Part shown: piece by piece, positions 27,082 through 34,324 of the stretch
How positions within the stretch are numbered: the stretch's first letter is position 1
Layout of the letters: every line of letters starts with the position of its first letter
Origin: CAZAZQ01 sp964489705
GTDB lineage: Bacteria; Zixibacteria; MSB-5A5; GN15; FEB-12
Reading direction: 5' to 3'
NCBI GenBank assembly: GCA_964489705.1
Contig: CAZAZQ010000001.1
Location: 124,001-188,000, forward strand
Length of the DNA stretch: 64,000 bases
Program-made: the position numbers and the translations under genes
The notes under the pieces: generated by a model
The model's input: only the letters and a program-made list of their open reading frames with translations
Database searches by the model: none
What the model was told of the DNA's origin: nothing

Positions 27082-27933
27082 ATGCTTTTCGGTGCTCATG
27101 AATCTATTGCCGGCGGTGTGCACAAAGCCATCGAGCGAGGGCTAAAAGCCACTTGCGACACGATTCAAATGTTCAACAAGTCCAACAATCAATGGCGGGC
27201 GGCAAAGCTGAAACCGGATGATGTCGAAAAGTTCTTCGCTCTCATTGAAGAAACGGGCGTCACCGTCGCCACCTCGCATACCAGTTACCTTATCAATATC
27301 GCCTCCCCCGACAAGGCGTTGAACGAAAAATCATACCGCTCGCTGAAAGAAGAAATGGAGCGATGCGAGCTTTTGAAAATTCCCAATCTCGTCATGCACC
27401 CCGGCTCGCACGTGGGCTCCGGCGAAGAAAAAGGATTGAACACGGTTGCGGAAAATATCAACCGTTTGTTTGACGAGCTGAAAGACAATCACGTCACCCT
27501 TCTGCTGGAGACCACCGCCGGACAGGGCACAAACCTCGGCTATACCTTCGAGCAACTGGCATACATTATCGACAAGGTGGAAGACAAGCAGCATATCGGA
27601 GTCTGCCTGGACACCTGCCATATTTTCGCCGCCGGATATCCCTTGGTGGAACCGCAAGAATACCAAAAGACCATCAAGATGTTCGACGACATCATCGGCT
27701 TGAAACGTTTGAAAATTATCCATATGAACGACAGCATGAAAGAGTTCGGTTCTCGCCGAGACCGGCACGAGCACATCGGGAAAGGGTTCATCGGCTTGAA
27801 GGGTTTCCGGAATGTCGTCAACGACAAGCGCTTGAAGAAAATCCCGATGATTCTCGAAACGCCGAAGGGTGAAGACCTCGCCGAAGACATCGAAAACCTG
27901 AAAGTCCTCCGCGGGTTGGTGAAGAATGATTGA
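27082..27933 (+). CDS. nfo: Endonuclease IV (AP endonuclease)
   Basis: 283 residues, TIM-barrel AP endonuclease of base-excision repair that nicks DNA 5' of abasic sites using three metal ions. Metal-ligand motifs are clear: NLVMHPGSH, LLETTAGQGTNLG, GVCLDTCHIFAAGYP, IIHMNDS with RRDRHEHIG, and MILETPKG near the end. Full normal length. Divergent from the zinc-ribbon gene. Confidence 0.97.
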   Translation: MLFGAHESIAGGVHKAIERGLKATCDTIQMFNKSNNQWRAAKLKPDDVEKFFALIEETGVTVATSHTSYLINIASPDKALNEKSYRSLKEEMERCELLKIPNLVMHPGSHVGSGEEKGLNTVAENINRLFDELKDNHVTLLLETTAGQGTNLGYTFEQLAYIIDKVEDKQHIGVCLDTCHIFAAGYPLVEPQEYQKTIKMFDDIIGLKRLKIIHMNDSMKEFGSRRDRHEHIGKGFIGLKGFRNVVNDKRLKKIPMILETPKGEDLAEDIENLKVLRGLVKND

Positions 27934-27960
27934 GCATCCTATTGGATGCTCAATCATTCT
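27923..27960 (+). terminator. Strong hairpin at the end of nfo
   Basis: A perfect 17-bp stem with a TATT loop that includes the nfo stop codon (AATGATTGAGCATCC mirrored by GGATGCTCAATCATT). Only a weak T-rich tail follows, so it may stabilise the mRNA end as much as terminate. Confidence 0.65.
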
Positions 27961-28000
27961 GCTATGCTTCTCTTCTCATCCGGCAACTATTCCTAGTGGA

Positions 28001-28058
28001 GTAGGGAAAGCCAAATATGGAAAAGCTGATGGCAGGTCTGTCCCAGACCGTGCCTACT
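28001..28058. repeat. REP/MITE-like palindromic element, copy A
   Basis: Begins GTAGGG and ends near CCTAC, with an internal GGCAGGTCTGTCCCAGACC. It is the most diverged copy of a family found five or more times between 28001 and 31727. Confidence 0.65.
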
Positions 28059-28121
28059 AAGACAATGCGAAGATTCCGGATTTCCCCTATTTATCTAACT
28101 CTCTTGACGGCAATTTTTTAC

Positions 28122-28150
28122 TTGACAAAAATCGGGTGATTTTGTTAATT
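28122..28150 (+). promoter_or_regulatory. Sigma70-type promoter of the small secreted protein gene
   Basis: TTGACA at 28122-28127, 17-base spacer, TTAATT at 28145-28150. It lies about 40 bases upstream of the ATG at 28192. No sigma54 (-24/-12) element was found here. Confidence 0.6.
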
Positions 28151-28191
28151 GCATGTAGTGAAAAGCGTGGACATATTACTGAGGCAATAAT

Positions 28192-28512
28192 ATGAAACAG
28201 CTACCCATACTGTTCGCGGTGGTGGCGATCAGTTTATCACTGTGTATCCCATCTGCAATCGCATCTCAGCATGACCCCAGCAAACCGCTTCCGTGGTTGA
28301 TGAAAGAAAACACAACCGGAGATGAAACTGGTTGGCATGACCTTGACTCAAATGATAAGACCGCTGTGATTAACGGGATAGATTTGTTTAAGCTGTTCGC
28401 AAAAGGGTATATCAGCATAGGTAAGATTCCCTGCGCCGTCAGGAATCCTTTCCTGACGGAAAGGATGGAAAAGCGGCAGGCGGAAACGTCGACCGTTCAC
28501 AAACAAAAGTAG
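28192..28512 (+). CDS. Small secreted protein, paralog 1
   Basis: 106 residues, unrecognised. N-terminal signal peptide (LPILFAVVAISLSLCIPSAIA, then cleavage before SQHDP). The mature part starts with HDPSKPLPWLMKE and GDETGWHDLDS, which closely match the paralog at 29038 (HDPLKGLPWKMKE, GDETGWNEADS), followed by a DLFKLF segment. After about residue 80 the similarity stops, and the stop codon falls in the first bases of a palindromic repeat (28509), so the natural C-terminus may have been replaced. It is therefore either a real short exported protein or a decayed duplicate. ATG behind TGAGG. Confidence 0.6.
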   Translation: MKQLPILFAVVAISLSLCIPSAIASQHDPSKPLPWLMKENTTGDETGWHDLDSNDKTAVINGIDLFKLFAKGYISIGKIPCAVRNPFLTERMEKRQAETSTVHKQK

Positions 28513-28574
28513 GGAAGGTCTCGAAGAGACCTGCCGAACAGAAGTGGCAGCTATGTTCCAGACCATGCCCTACT
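28509..28574. repeat. REP/MITE-like palindromic element, copy B
   Basis: Terminal inverted repeats GTAGGG and CCCTAC enclose a hairpin GGTCTC-GAA-GAGACC and a second arm ending CCAGACCATGCCCTACT. It directly follows, and supplies the stop of, the small secreted protein gene. Confidence 0.75.
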
Positions 28575-28836
28575 AAGACAATGTGAGAATAAAGGCAAAT
28601 CCGTTCCGGATCTTCCCTACGGGTTTGTCGGAAATAGTTCAGGGTGTGTGCAGAGTGGACATTCTCGCCAGCCCTGTCGAGAAGCCCAACCGAGCCCGGG
28701 AAGGGCACCCATGGCACGGCTATGGGAAAGAGGCAAAAGGAGAACGACAAGAGAGGAGTAAAAAAACAAACGAGCCCCACCCACCGCAAGCGGTGGGGCA
28801 CCCCAAAGGAGGGAGTGTTTTTGAAAGAGTGAGCGA
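28575..28836. other. Non-coding stretch between repeat copies
   Basis: No convincing gene. Frames here have no ribosome sites and translate to repeat-derived, proline- and arginine-rich sequence. It contains a strong GC hairpin (CCACCGCAAGCGGTGG near 28780-28797) that may be a remnant of another repeat type. Confidence 0.5.
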
Positions 28837-28907
28837 GTAGGGAAGGTCTCAAGGAGACCTGCCGGAGAGTTATAAAATGGCAGGTCTGTCCCAGACCATG
28901 CCCTACT
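28837..28907. repeat. REP/MITE-like palindromic element, copy C
   Basis: Complete copy: GTAGGGAAGGTCTC and GAGACCTGCC, a short spacer, then GGCAGGTCTGTCCCAGACC and ATGCCCTACT. The two halves pair over their ends, giving a cruciform-prone unit of about 70 bases. Confidence 0.75.
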
Positions 28908-28928
28908 GAGGAACGGAAAGGACGAGTA

Positions 28929-28955
28929 GTAGGGAAGGTCTTGAAAAGACCTGCC
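28929..28955. repeat. Half copy of the palindromic element, copy D
   Basis: Only the left half (GTAGGGAAGGTCTTG, then AAAAGACCTGCC). It lies 80 bases upstream of the second small secreted protein gene. Confidence 0.65.
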
Positions 28956-29037
28956 AAGTTGTTGGCGTTCAGTCAAAAAAGGTGGCGAAAAAAGCGTGGT
29001 TGAGAGGAAATTGAGGAGAGAAAAGAGGTAATTCAAA

Positions 29038-29367
29038 ATGAAGCGTTTGGTAACGCTATTGATAATGATAGCATTCAGTGTGGGGTTGTTCGCAGCGCCG
29101 GTGGCGGCGTTGGATCACGATCCCTTGAAAGGGCTCCCCTGGAAAATGAAAGAAAGACCCAACGGGGATGAAACCGGTTGGAATGAAGCTGACTCGGAAG
29201 GTGGCTTCATCATAGATAAGGTTGATCTGTTTAACTATCTTTTTTCCAAGTACATAAAGGTGTTTATAGCACCAAAGTACGTTATAACCGCTAAAAACCA
29301 AGTAGAGCAAAATGCTACAGACAATAACGGACAAATTTGCACGAATAGAACAACTCCTACACGATAA
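29038..29367 (+). CDS. Small secreted protein, paralog 2
   Basis: 109 residues. Signal peptide (LVTLLIMIAFSVGLFAAPVAA) followed by LDHDPLKGLPWKMKE, GDETGWNEADS and DLFNYLFSKYIKVF, the same pattern as paralog 1 at 28192. The basic, Asn/Thr-rich C-terminal part (about 85-109) is not shared. It overlaps the start of the TPR-sigma54 regulator by 56 bases in another frame, which points to coupled translation. No known family was recognised. A role as an exported partner or signal for the regulator is a hypothesis from context. Confidence 0.7.
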   Translation: MKRLVTLLIMIAFSVGLFAAPVAALDHDPLKGLPWKMKERPNGDETGWNEADSEGGFIIDKVDLFNYLFSKYIKVFIAPKYVITAKNQVEQNATDNNGQICTNRTTPTR

Positions 29368-31474
29368 AAAATATATTGAGGCGATTAGGAACCTCTCTTC
29401 TATTGACCGGTCATCTCTAACAAAAAAAGAGTGTGGGTACTATTGCCTTTTGTATGCAGAGGCTTCGATCCAAGTAAGTGACTACTCTGTTGAGAACCTC
29501 ATTGATGAAGCGATTGAAACCTTTAGACAAAACGAAACTGAGCTCTTTGCTAAAGCTAAGTACTTAAAAGGATGGTTGCTTACCTCAACAGGTAAATTAA
29601 GTGAAGCACGACAAGTATTGATAGAGTCTTATTCAAACTACCTAAGGTGTGAAAATGACAGTATGGCAGCGCGAGTCCTAAATCGGCTCGCATTTGTTGA
29701 AAACGAAAATGGTAATAGCAAGTCGGCAATTCACTGTTTAGAAGAATCTATAAGTCTGTATAAAAAGCTTAATGATAATGCAAACCTCTGCAAAGTTGGA
29801 CACAACCTAGCTAGTGTTTATTATAAAGCAGGAAGACTTAGAGAAAGTATCTATACCTATCAATTATACCCTGTCAAAGTGACTCGACATGGTGCAAAGC
29901 CTCTCATTAACTATTATTACATGTCCGCTCTCCCCTATGCTCTCAGGGGTAACATAAAAAAAGCCAAACGCATCATCAAAAAAGCGGAGCCGTTCCTGAG
30001 CGAGTACGTCAGAGAAAAAGCCATCTACTACGAGAACCTCGGCTTTATCCTCCTGCTCGAAAAGAAATACGACGCCGCCGAAGACGCCCTGACCGAAGGG
30101 CTCTACCTGGCAAAAGAAATTGCACCGGGGTCGGCGCTGATATCGCAAATGAAACGACTGCTTGCCGAAGTATTCCTCGGTCGGCGGGATTACCTGAAGG
30201 CACAAAAAATCGCCAAGGAAGCTCTCTACGTAGCGGAGCGGATAAATGAACGAGTGGAGATTGCGGCGTGCTACCGTATCTTCGCACAGGTGGAGCAGTA
30301 CTACGGGCGCGAAGGCGCCGCGCGGGTCTGGTTCGAAAAAGCGATGGAGATTTTCGAGGAAATCGGCTCGCAATACGAACTGGCGGTGACGCAGTACATG
30401 GCGGCGACCTCCGGGTTGTATGAAAACGGCGAACGCCTGCGTCTGTTAGTGCTGGCGAAAGAATATTTCGAACGGGAAGAGATAGAACCATACCTCAAGC
30501 CGGTGACGAAACTGGTAACGAAGTACCGTGCCCTCAGTGAAAGCAAGAGCGGCAGACGACACAAAGGTGAGCCGAAAGTCATCGGCGTAACCATGCAGAT
30601 GAAGGACCTGCTGAAGTACGCCAAGGCTATGGCGCAGTCGGATGTGCCGATATTGCTGACGGGCGAGACCGGCACGGGGAAAGATCTGCTGGCGGAATAC
30701 ATCCACTACCACAGCGGCAGGCAAGGACAGTTTATCAGCGTCAATGCGGCGGCAATACCGGCGACAGTGTTCGAGTCGGAACTGTTCGGGCACGCCAAAG
30801 GGAGTTTCAGCGGGGCAACTCAGGACCGCATCGGTCTGCTCGAAGAAGCCGACGGCGGGACGTTCTTTCTCAACGAAATCGGCGACACCCCGATAGAAGT
30901 GCAACTCAAGCTGTTGGATGCGCTGGAAACCCACCGCATCCGCCGAATCGGCGAAAACCGGCTGCGGGAGGTAAACTTCCGATTGATTTCGGCAACCAAC
31001 AGCGACCTCGAAAGCCGCATCCGCGAAGGGAAATTCCGACAGGATTTGTACCACCGCTTGGCGGGAGTCACACTTGAACTACCGCCCTTGGAAGAGCGCA
31101 AAAGCGACATCCCGGAACTGGTACGGTATTTCCTGGAGCAGGAGGGTGTGGAACTCGGCTGGGGCACGCGGATGGAAGTTGAGCAACTGGGCAAGATGTT
31201 CATGCGCCGGAAATGGCGGGGAAATATTCGCGAGCTTCAACAGGCGGTGCGGATACTCTGCCTTGAGGCACGACACAACCTGTCCCGGATGGTTGATATT
31301 CTGGAAAAAACGGGCAGGTTCTTGGAGTATGAAGAACTGGTGCGGGCACTCGAAGAGTCCGACTGGAACAAAAGCAAAGCAGCACGGTTGCTGGGAGTCA
31401 GCGAAGGAACAGTACGCCGTAGAATAGAAAAATACAACCTCAAGCAACCCTCTTCCCCCTCGCAAAAGAAATAG
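29312..31474 (+). CDS. Sigma54-dependent-type activator with an N-terminal TPR sensor
   Basis: 720 residues. Residues 1 to about 405 are TPR-like helical repeats (for example NRLAFVENENGNSKSAIHCL and KVGHNLASVYYKAGRLRESI). Then comes an AAA+ sigma54-interaction domain (about 420-640) with Walker A GETGTGK (451-457), and a Fis-type HTH at the C-terminus (WNKSKAARLLGVSEGTVRRR). Two signature motifs deviate: the sigma54-contact loop is GSFSGA (497-502) instead of GAFTGA, and Walker B reads FFLNE (Asn521) instead of LFLDE. The arginine-finger segment FRQDLYHRL is intact. The first 640 bases are visibly more AT-rich than the rest. It overlaps the upstream secreted-protein gene. Confidence 0.9.
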   Translation: MLQTITDKFARIEQLLHDKKYIEAIRNLSSIDRSSLTKKECGYYCLLYAEASIQVSDYSVENLIDEAIETFRQNETELFAKAKYLKGWLLTSTGKLSEARQVLIESYSNYLRCENDSMAARVLNRLAFVENENGNSKSAIHCLEESISLYKKLNDNANLCKVGHNLASVYYKAGRLRESIYTYQLYPVKVTRHGAKPLINYYYMSALPYALRGNIKKAKRIIKKAEPFLSEYVREKAIYYENLGFILLLEKKYDAAEDALTEGLYLAKEIAPGSALISQMKRLLAEVFLGRRDYLKAQKIAKEALYVAERINERVEIAACYRIFAQVEQYYGREGAARVWFEKAMEIFEEIGSQYELAVTQYMAATSGLYENGERLRLLVLAKEYFEREEIEPYLKPVTKLVTKYRALSESKSGRRHKGEPKVIGVTMQMKDLLKYAKAMAQSDVPILLTGETGTGKDLLAEYIHYHSGRQGQFISVNAAAIPATVFESELFGHAKGSFSGATQDRIGLLEEADGGTFFLNEIGDTPIEVQLKLLDALETHRIRRIGENRLREVNFRLISATNSDLESRIREGKFRQDLYHRLAGVTLELPPLEERKSDIPELVRYFLEQEGVELGWGTRMEVEQLGKMFMRRKWRGNIRELQQAVRILCLEARHNLSRMVDILEKTGRFLEYEELVRALEESDWNKSKAARLLGVSEGTVRRRIEKYNLKQPSSPSQKK

Positions 31475-31493
31475 TAGATATTCGAGAAAGTCA

Positions 31494-31727
31494 GTAGGGA
31501 AGGTCTCGCAGAGACCTGCCGAAGGTGAGAAAGTGAGAGTCAGAGTAGGGAAGGTCTCGAAGAGACCTGCCGAANNNNNNNNNNNNNNNNNNNNNNNNNN
31601 NNNNNNNNNNNNNNNNNNNNNNNNNNNNNNNNNNNNNNNNNNNNNNNNNNNNNNNNNNNNNNNNNNNNNNNNNNCGAAGGTGAGAAAGTGAGAGTCAGAG
31701 TAGGGAAGGTCTCGAAGAGACCTGCCG
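31494..31727. repeat. Tandem 51-base repeat array built on the palindromic element
   Basis: Units of GTAGGGAAGGTCTCGAAG, AGACCTGCCGAA and a 21-base linker GGTGAGAAAGTGAGAGTCAG plus A. Starts are at 31494, 31545 and 31700, with a 51-base period on the left and the same linker on the right of the assembly gap. The array was too repetitive to assemble, so the true copy number is unknown. Confidence 0.8.
31575..31674. other. Assembly gap (100 N)
   Basis: Exactly 100 undetermined bases inside the tandem repeat array, a typical scaffold placeholder. The true distance between the flanking parts is unknown. Confidence 0.98.
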
Positions 31728-31750
31728 AAAGATTAAGATTATAAAGTTAT

Positions 31751-31777
31751 GGCGGCAATCTGTGATTGCCGTTCTAC
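31751..31777. terminator. Hairpin between convergent genes
   Basis: GGCAATC-TGT-GATTGCC with flanking GGC and GTT, between the end of the regulator/repeat array (plus) and the end of the methyltransferase gene (minus). It could terminate either strand or be another short repeat. Confidence 0.4.
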
Positions 31778-31810
31778 CAACCTCCTCCTGTTCTCAGTCA
31801 CATACGGAGA

Positions 31811-32566
31811 CTACTTGCGCACTACAACGAAGACCCGCGGTTCCTTCTCGGGCTCGTCAAGCGGAGTTGAGAGAGATTGAATGCGGGCAAAGAAGACGTC
31901 GCTCCATCCAACCTCAAGGAGTGCTTCTTTTACTCCTTCCATTTCATAGACCGCATTAAAAACGGTCTCCTCGAAACGTTCGTACGAGTCATCCGGGGCT
32001 TTCACAAAGCCGGTTATTTTCGTCCAGGCTCTATCACTTTCCCCGTCATAGAAACCGCGGGTGACCACGAAAGCGTCCTCGCTGCTTTCATCTACCTGGA
32101 TGCTGTTCCAGCGCTTCAACCCGGTGCGCGTATTGAGATCGAAAATAAAATAACCGTCACAAACCGCATACACACAACGAAAACAATTCCGAAGCGCCTC
32201 CACGCCATCAAGATGATTGAGCGAATCATAGGTGGAAACAACCAACCCGAAGTGTTCGCTCAGAGTGAAATTACTCGCATCGGCTTGTATGAAAGTAGCC
32301 TGACCCGACTCACAGTAACGGCTGGTATTCTCTTTGGCGTAGTGAAGCATATGTTCCGACAAGTCGATACCAACGACCGTAAAACCGTTCTCGAGGAAGT
32401 GAAGGGCTAAATTGCCGGTGCCGCAACAGAGGTCTAGGAGGGACTTGTTCGTCTGTCCGATCGGTGTTGATCTGTAAAAATTGAGAATCAAGGGAGCGAC
32501 CTGCTTAGCATAATTCGACCACTTCACATTGTAAACACGGGCAAAATTTCGGGTATACGCCTGCAT
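31811..32566 (-). CDS. Class I SAM-dependent methyltransferase
   Basis: 251 residues, normal length for the family. Motif I LLDLCCGTGNLALHFL (about 42-57), followed by VVGIDLSEHML for binding SAM, then AKENTSRY and a motif II-like VVSTYDSLNHL. The C-terminal half is beta-rich (YFIFDLNTRTGL), as in the small-molecule methyltransferases that include glycine and sarcosine methyltransferase relatives. The substrate cannot be told. It stands alone, divergent from the truncated hydrolase gene. Confidence 0.85.
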   Translation of the reverse strand: MQAYTRNFARVYNVKWSNYAKQVAPLILNFYRSTPIGQTNKSLLDLCCGTGNLALHFLENGFTVVGIDLSEHMLHYAKENTSRYCESGQATFIQADASNFTLSEHFGLVVSTYDSLNHLDGVEALRNCFRCVYAVCDGYFIFDLNTRTGLKRWNSIQVDESSEDAFVVTRGFYDGESDRAWTKITGFVKAPDDSYERFEETVFNAVYEMEGVKEALLEVGWSDVFFARIQSLSTPLDEPEKEPRVFVVVRK

Positions 32567-32830
32567 GAAAAACTTCTCCCTATGATCGTTTTTCTCTTAA
32601 TTAGTACAATGTTACAACAAGCCACGCTAATGTCAACGACATACTACGCCAAATTGTAGAACAGGATTTAAGCAATCCTAATACCCTCCGTGTGTTTTTC
32701 TTCCTTGTTGAAGATTATATCAGGCACCTTTAAGGCACATGCTTCCCTTGACAGAAATTGCCCTTACCTACTCATTCTTAAAAGAACAGTGGTGACAATC
32801 ACATCATCAATTTTACCCGAAAGGAAATCG

Positions 32831-33475
32831 GTGAGACTCTTTTTAATCATAACAATCACACTCGGTAAGTTTTTGACGACCGCCCATGCCCTCAAGCCTA
32901 CGAAAGAATACTTGGCTTACCCATCCGATTACGGGATTATCTACCGAGAATTCCAAACCGTCACCAGCGACTCTGTGACCATCAAGGGTTGGTTCTTTCC
33001 CGCTCAAGTCACCGTTGGCATTTCCAACTCGTTCATTGGACGGATGCCGGTTCCGAAACCGTACAAAACTGCTGCTCGAGCATACCACACCATCGACGAC
33101 CAAAAAAAGCCTACCATTATCATTTGTGACGGAGACGCCGGAAATATGGCGTACCTGCTCCCTTATGCCTACGAACTACTTACGCGTGGGTTCAACGTTG
33201 TGCTGTTCGACTGGCGCGGTTTTGGACAAAGCGACGTGTGGAGCATGAATTCCGATCAACTCTGTTATACCGAATTTCTCTTGGACTACCGAGCTGTTAT
33301 CGACTACGTAAAATCACAACCCGAAGTGGATAGCAATCGTATCGGCGTCTTCGGATTCTCGACGGGAGCCTATCTGTCTTTTGCCGTGGCGGTCGAGTGC
33401 GATGATGTCGCCGCTTATGCCGGACGGGCGTTGATTACGTCGTCCGCAGAAGTAGCCCCAATTATAAAATTGTAG
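32831..33475 (+). pseudogene. Truncated alpha/beta hydrolase (exported)
   Basis: About 214 residues from GTG at 32831 behind AAGGAAA, giving a signal-like start (RLFLIITITLGKFLTTAHA). Alpha/beta-hydrolase features: oxyanion region IIICDGDAGNM, LFDWRGFGQSD, and the nucleophile elbow GVFGFSTGAYLS. The frame stops about 30 residues after the elbow, before the catalytic Asp and His could occur, so the protein lacks part of its catalytic triad. The stop lies 10 bases before the promoter of the ArsR operon. It is most likely a pseudogene remnant left when the arsR module joined here. Confidence 0.65.
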
Positions 33476-33486
33476 ACTGATTCCCC

Positions 33487-33538
33487 TTGACAGTCGAATA
33501 ATTATATGATAATATGACCATATGGTCATGGTATCATA
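33487..33538 (+). promoter_or_regulatory. Promoter and 34-base palindromic operator of the arsR-rhodanese-tauE operon
   Basis: TTGACA at 33487-33492, 17 bases, TAATAT at 33510-33515. A perfect 16-base palindrome ATGACCATATGGTCAT at 33514-33529 starts inside the -10 box and covers the expected transcription start. Outer arms TATGAT (33505) and ATCATA (33533) are placed symmetrically about the same centre. This is the layout expected for an ArsR-family repressor that blocks its own promoter. Confidence 0.8.
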
Positions 33539-33559
33539 TAGAATCGAGGTCTATAAAGC

Positions 33560-33874
33560 ATGAAGAAAAAAGTCACCGTTGACCTTCGTTCTTCAGCCAG
33601 GGTTCTCAAAGCACTTGCGCATGAATCCCGCTTAGCGATTGTAAGTCGTTTAGCCGAAGGTGCATGTACTGTCGGAGAACTTGTCTCGATGATAGGAGGG
33701 GATCAATCAACTGTTTCAAAGCATCTGACCGTATTGAGATCCGCCGGTATCGTTGACGATGAACGTAAAGGCCGAACAGTAGAATATCGTCTTGTAATTC
33801 CATGTGTTGTGGAATTCTTGACTTGTGCAACAAAGGTTATCCAAGAACGGGAAACATGGGATAACAAGTCCTGA
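33560..33874 (+). CDS. ArsR-family repressor, probable sulfur/persulfide sensor
   Basis: 104 residues, winged-helix HTH (LKALAHESRLAIVSRL, then recognition helix DQSTVSKHLTVLRSAG and wing RKGRTVEYRL). Cysteines occur in GACTVGEL and in the last helix (PCVVEFLTC). In ArsR proteins of the BigR/SqrR type, two cysteines form a tetrasulfide link on exposure to persulfide. No metal-binding ELCVCDL box is present. The next genes encode rhodanese and a TauE exporter, matching the sulfur-stress idea; persulfide as ligand is inference. Confidence 0.85.
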   Translation: MKKKVTVDLRSSARVLKALAHESRLAIVSRLAEGACTVGELVSMIGGDQSTVSKHLTVLRSAGIVDDERKGRTVEYRLVIPCVVEFLTCATKVIQERETWDNKS

Positions 33875-33914
33875 TTGGATAGCATTGTAAAAGATTAGGA
33901 AGGAGAATACCAGG

Positions 33915-34319
33915 ATGAACGAGATGGAGCATGTTCTAAGAACAATGAGTTTCGAGTTTTTTGGAGCCGGAAAGCACAAGCTGGAGATGGAAAAACTCCT
34001 AACAATGGATAATGCGCTCTTTCTGGACGTGCGTTCGTATCCCGAGGTGGAGTCTCTGCCGTTAAAACTCAAACACCATATTGAAGTGGTGCATATTCCG
34101 ATCGACGAGATACCCGACCGCATCGGCGAGATCCCCCGTGACAGGGTGGTCGGTATCTTCTGCAGTGCCGGCACCAGATCGGCTATCGTCTACGCATTCC
34201 TACGCGCGAAGGGATACGAAAACGTGCGCGTTGTCCTAGGGGGGTACGAGGCAATTGCAAGCCTTGTGCTGCCCGGGAAGTTACTGAAGCATCTCGAGAT
34301 GAAAAAGTCCGGAGAATAA
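33915..34319 (+). CDS. Rhodanese-like sulfurtransferase, single domain
   Basis: 134 residues. Active-site loop CSAGTRS with the catalytic cysteine, preceded by ALFLDVRSYPEVE and followed by VRVVLGGYEA, the usual rhodanese landmarks. Cytoplasmic, with no signal peptide. It likely moves sulfane sulfur between thiols. Second gene of the arsR operon. Confidence 0.88.
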   Translation: MNEMEHVLRTMSFEFFGAGKHKLEMEKLLTMDNALFLDVRSYPEVESLPLKLKHHIEVVHIPIDEIPDRIGEIPRDRVVGIFCSAGTRSAIVYAFLRAKGYENVRVVLGGYEAIASLVLPGKLLKHLEMKKSGE

Positions 34320-34324
34320 TCGTC

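Noticed and set aside
28060..28191. Sigma54 promoter for the secreted protein
   Set aside because: No GG-N10-GC pair at -24/-12; a sigma70-type pair fits instead.
28439..28957. 172-codon minus-strand frame
   Set aside because: Covers several palindromic repeats and the secreted protein gene; no ribosome site, repeat-derived residues.
31494..31727. Possible CRISPR array
   Set aside because: The linker between repeats is also repeated, so there are no unique spacers, and no cas genes are near.
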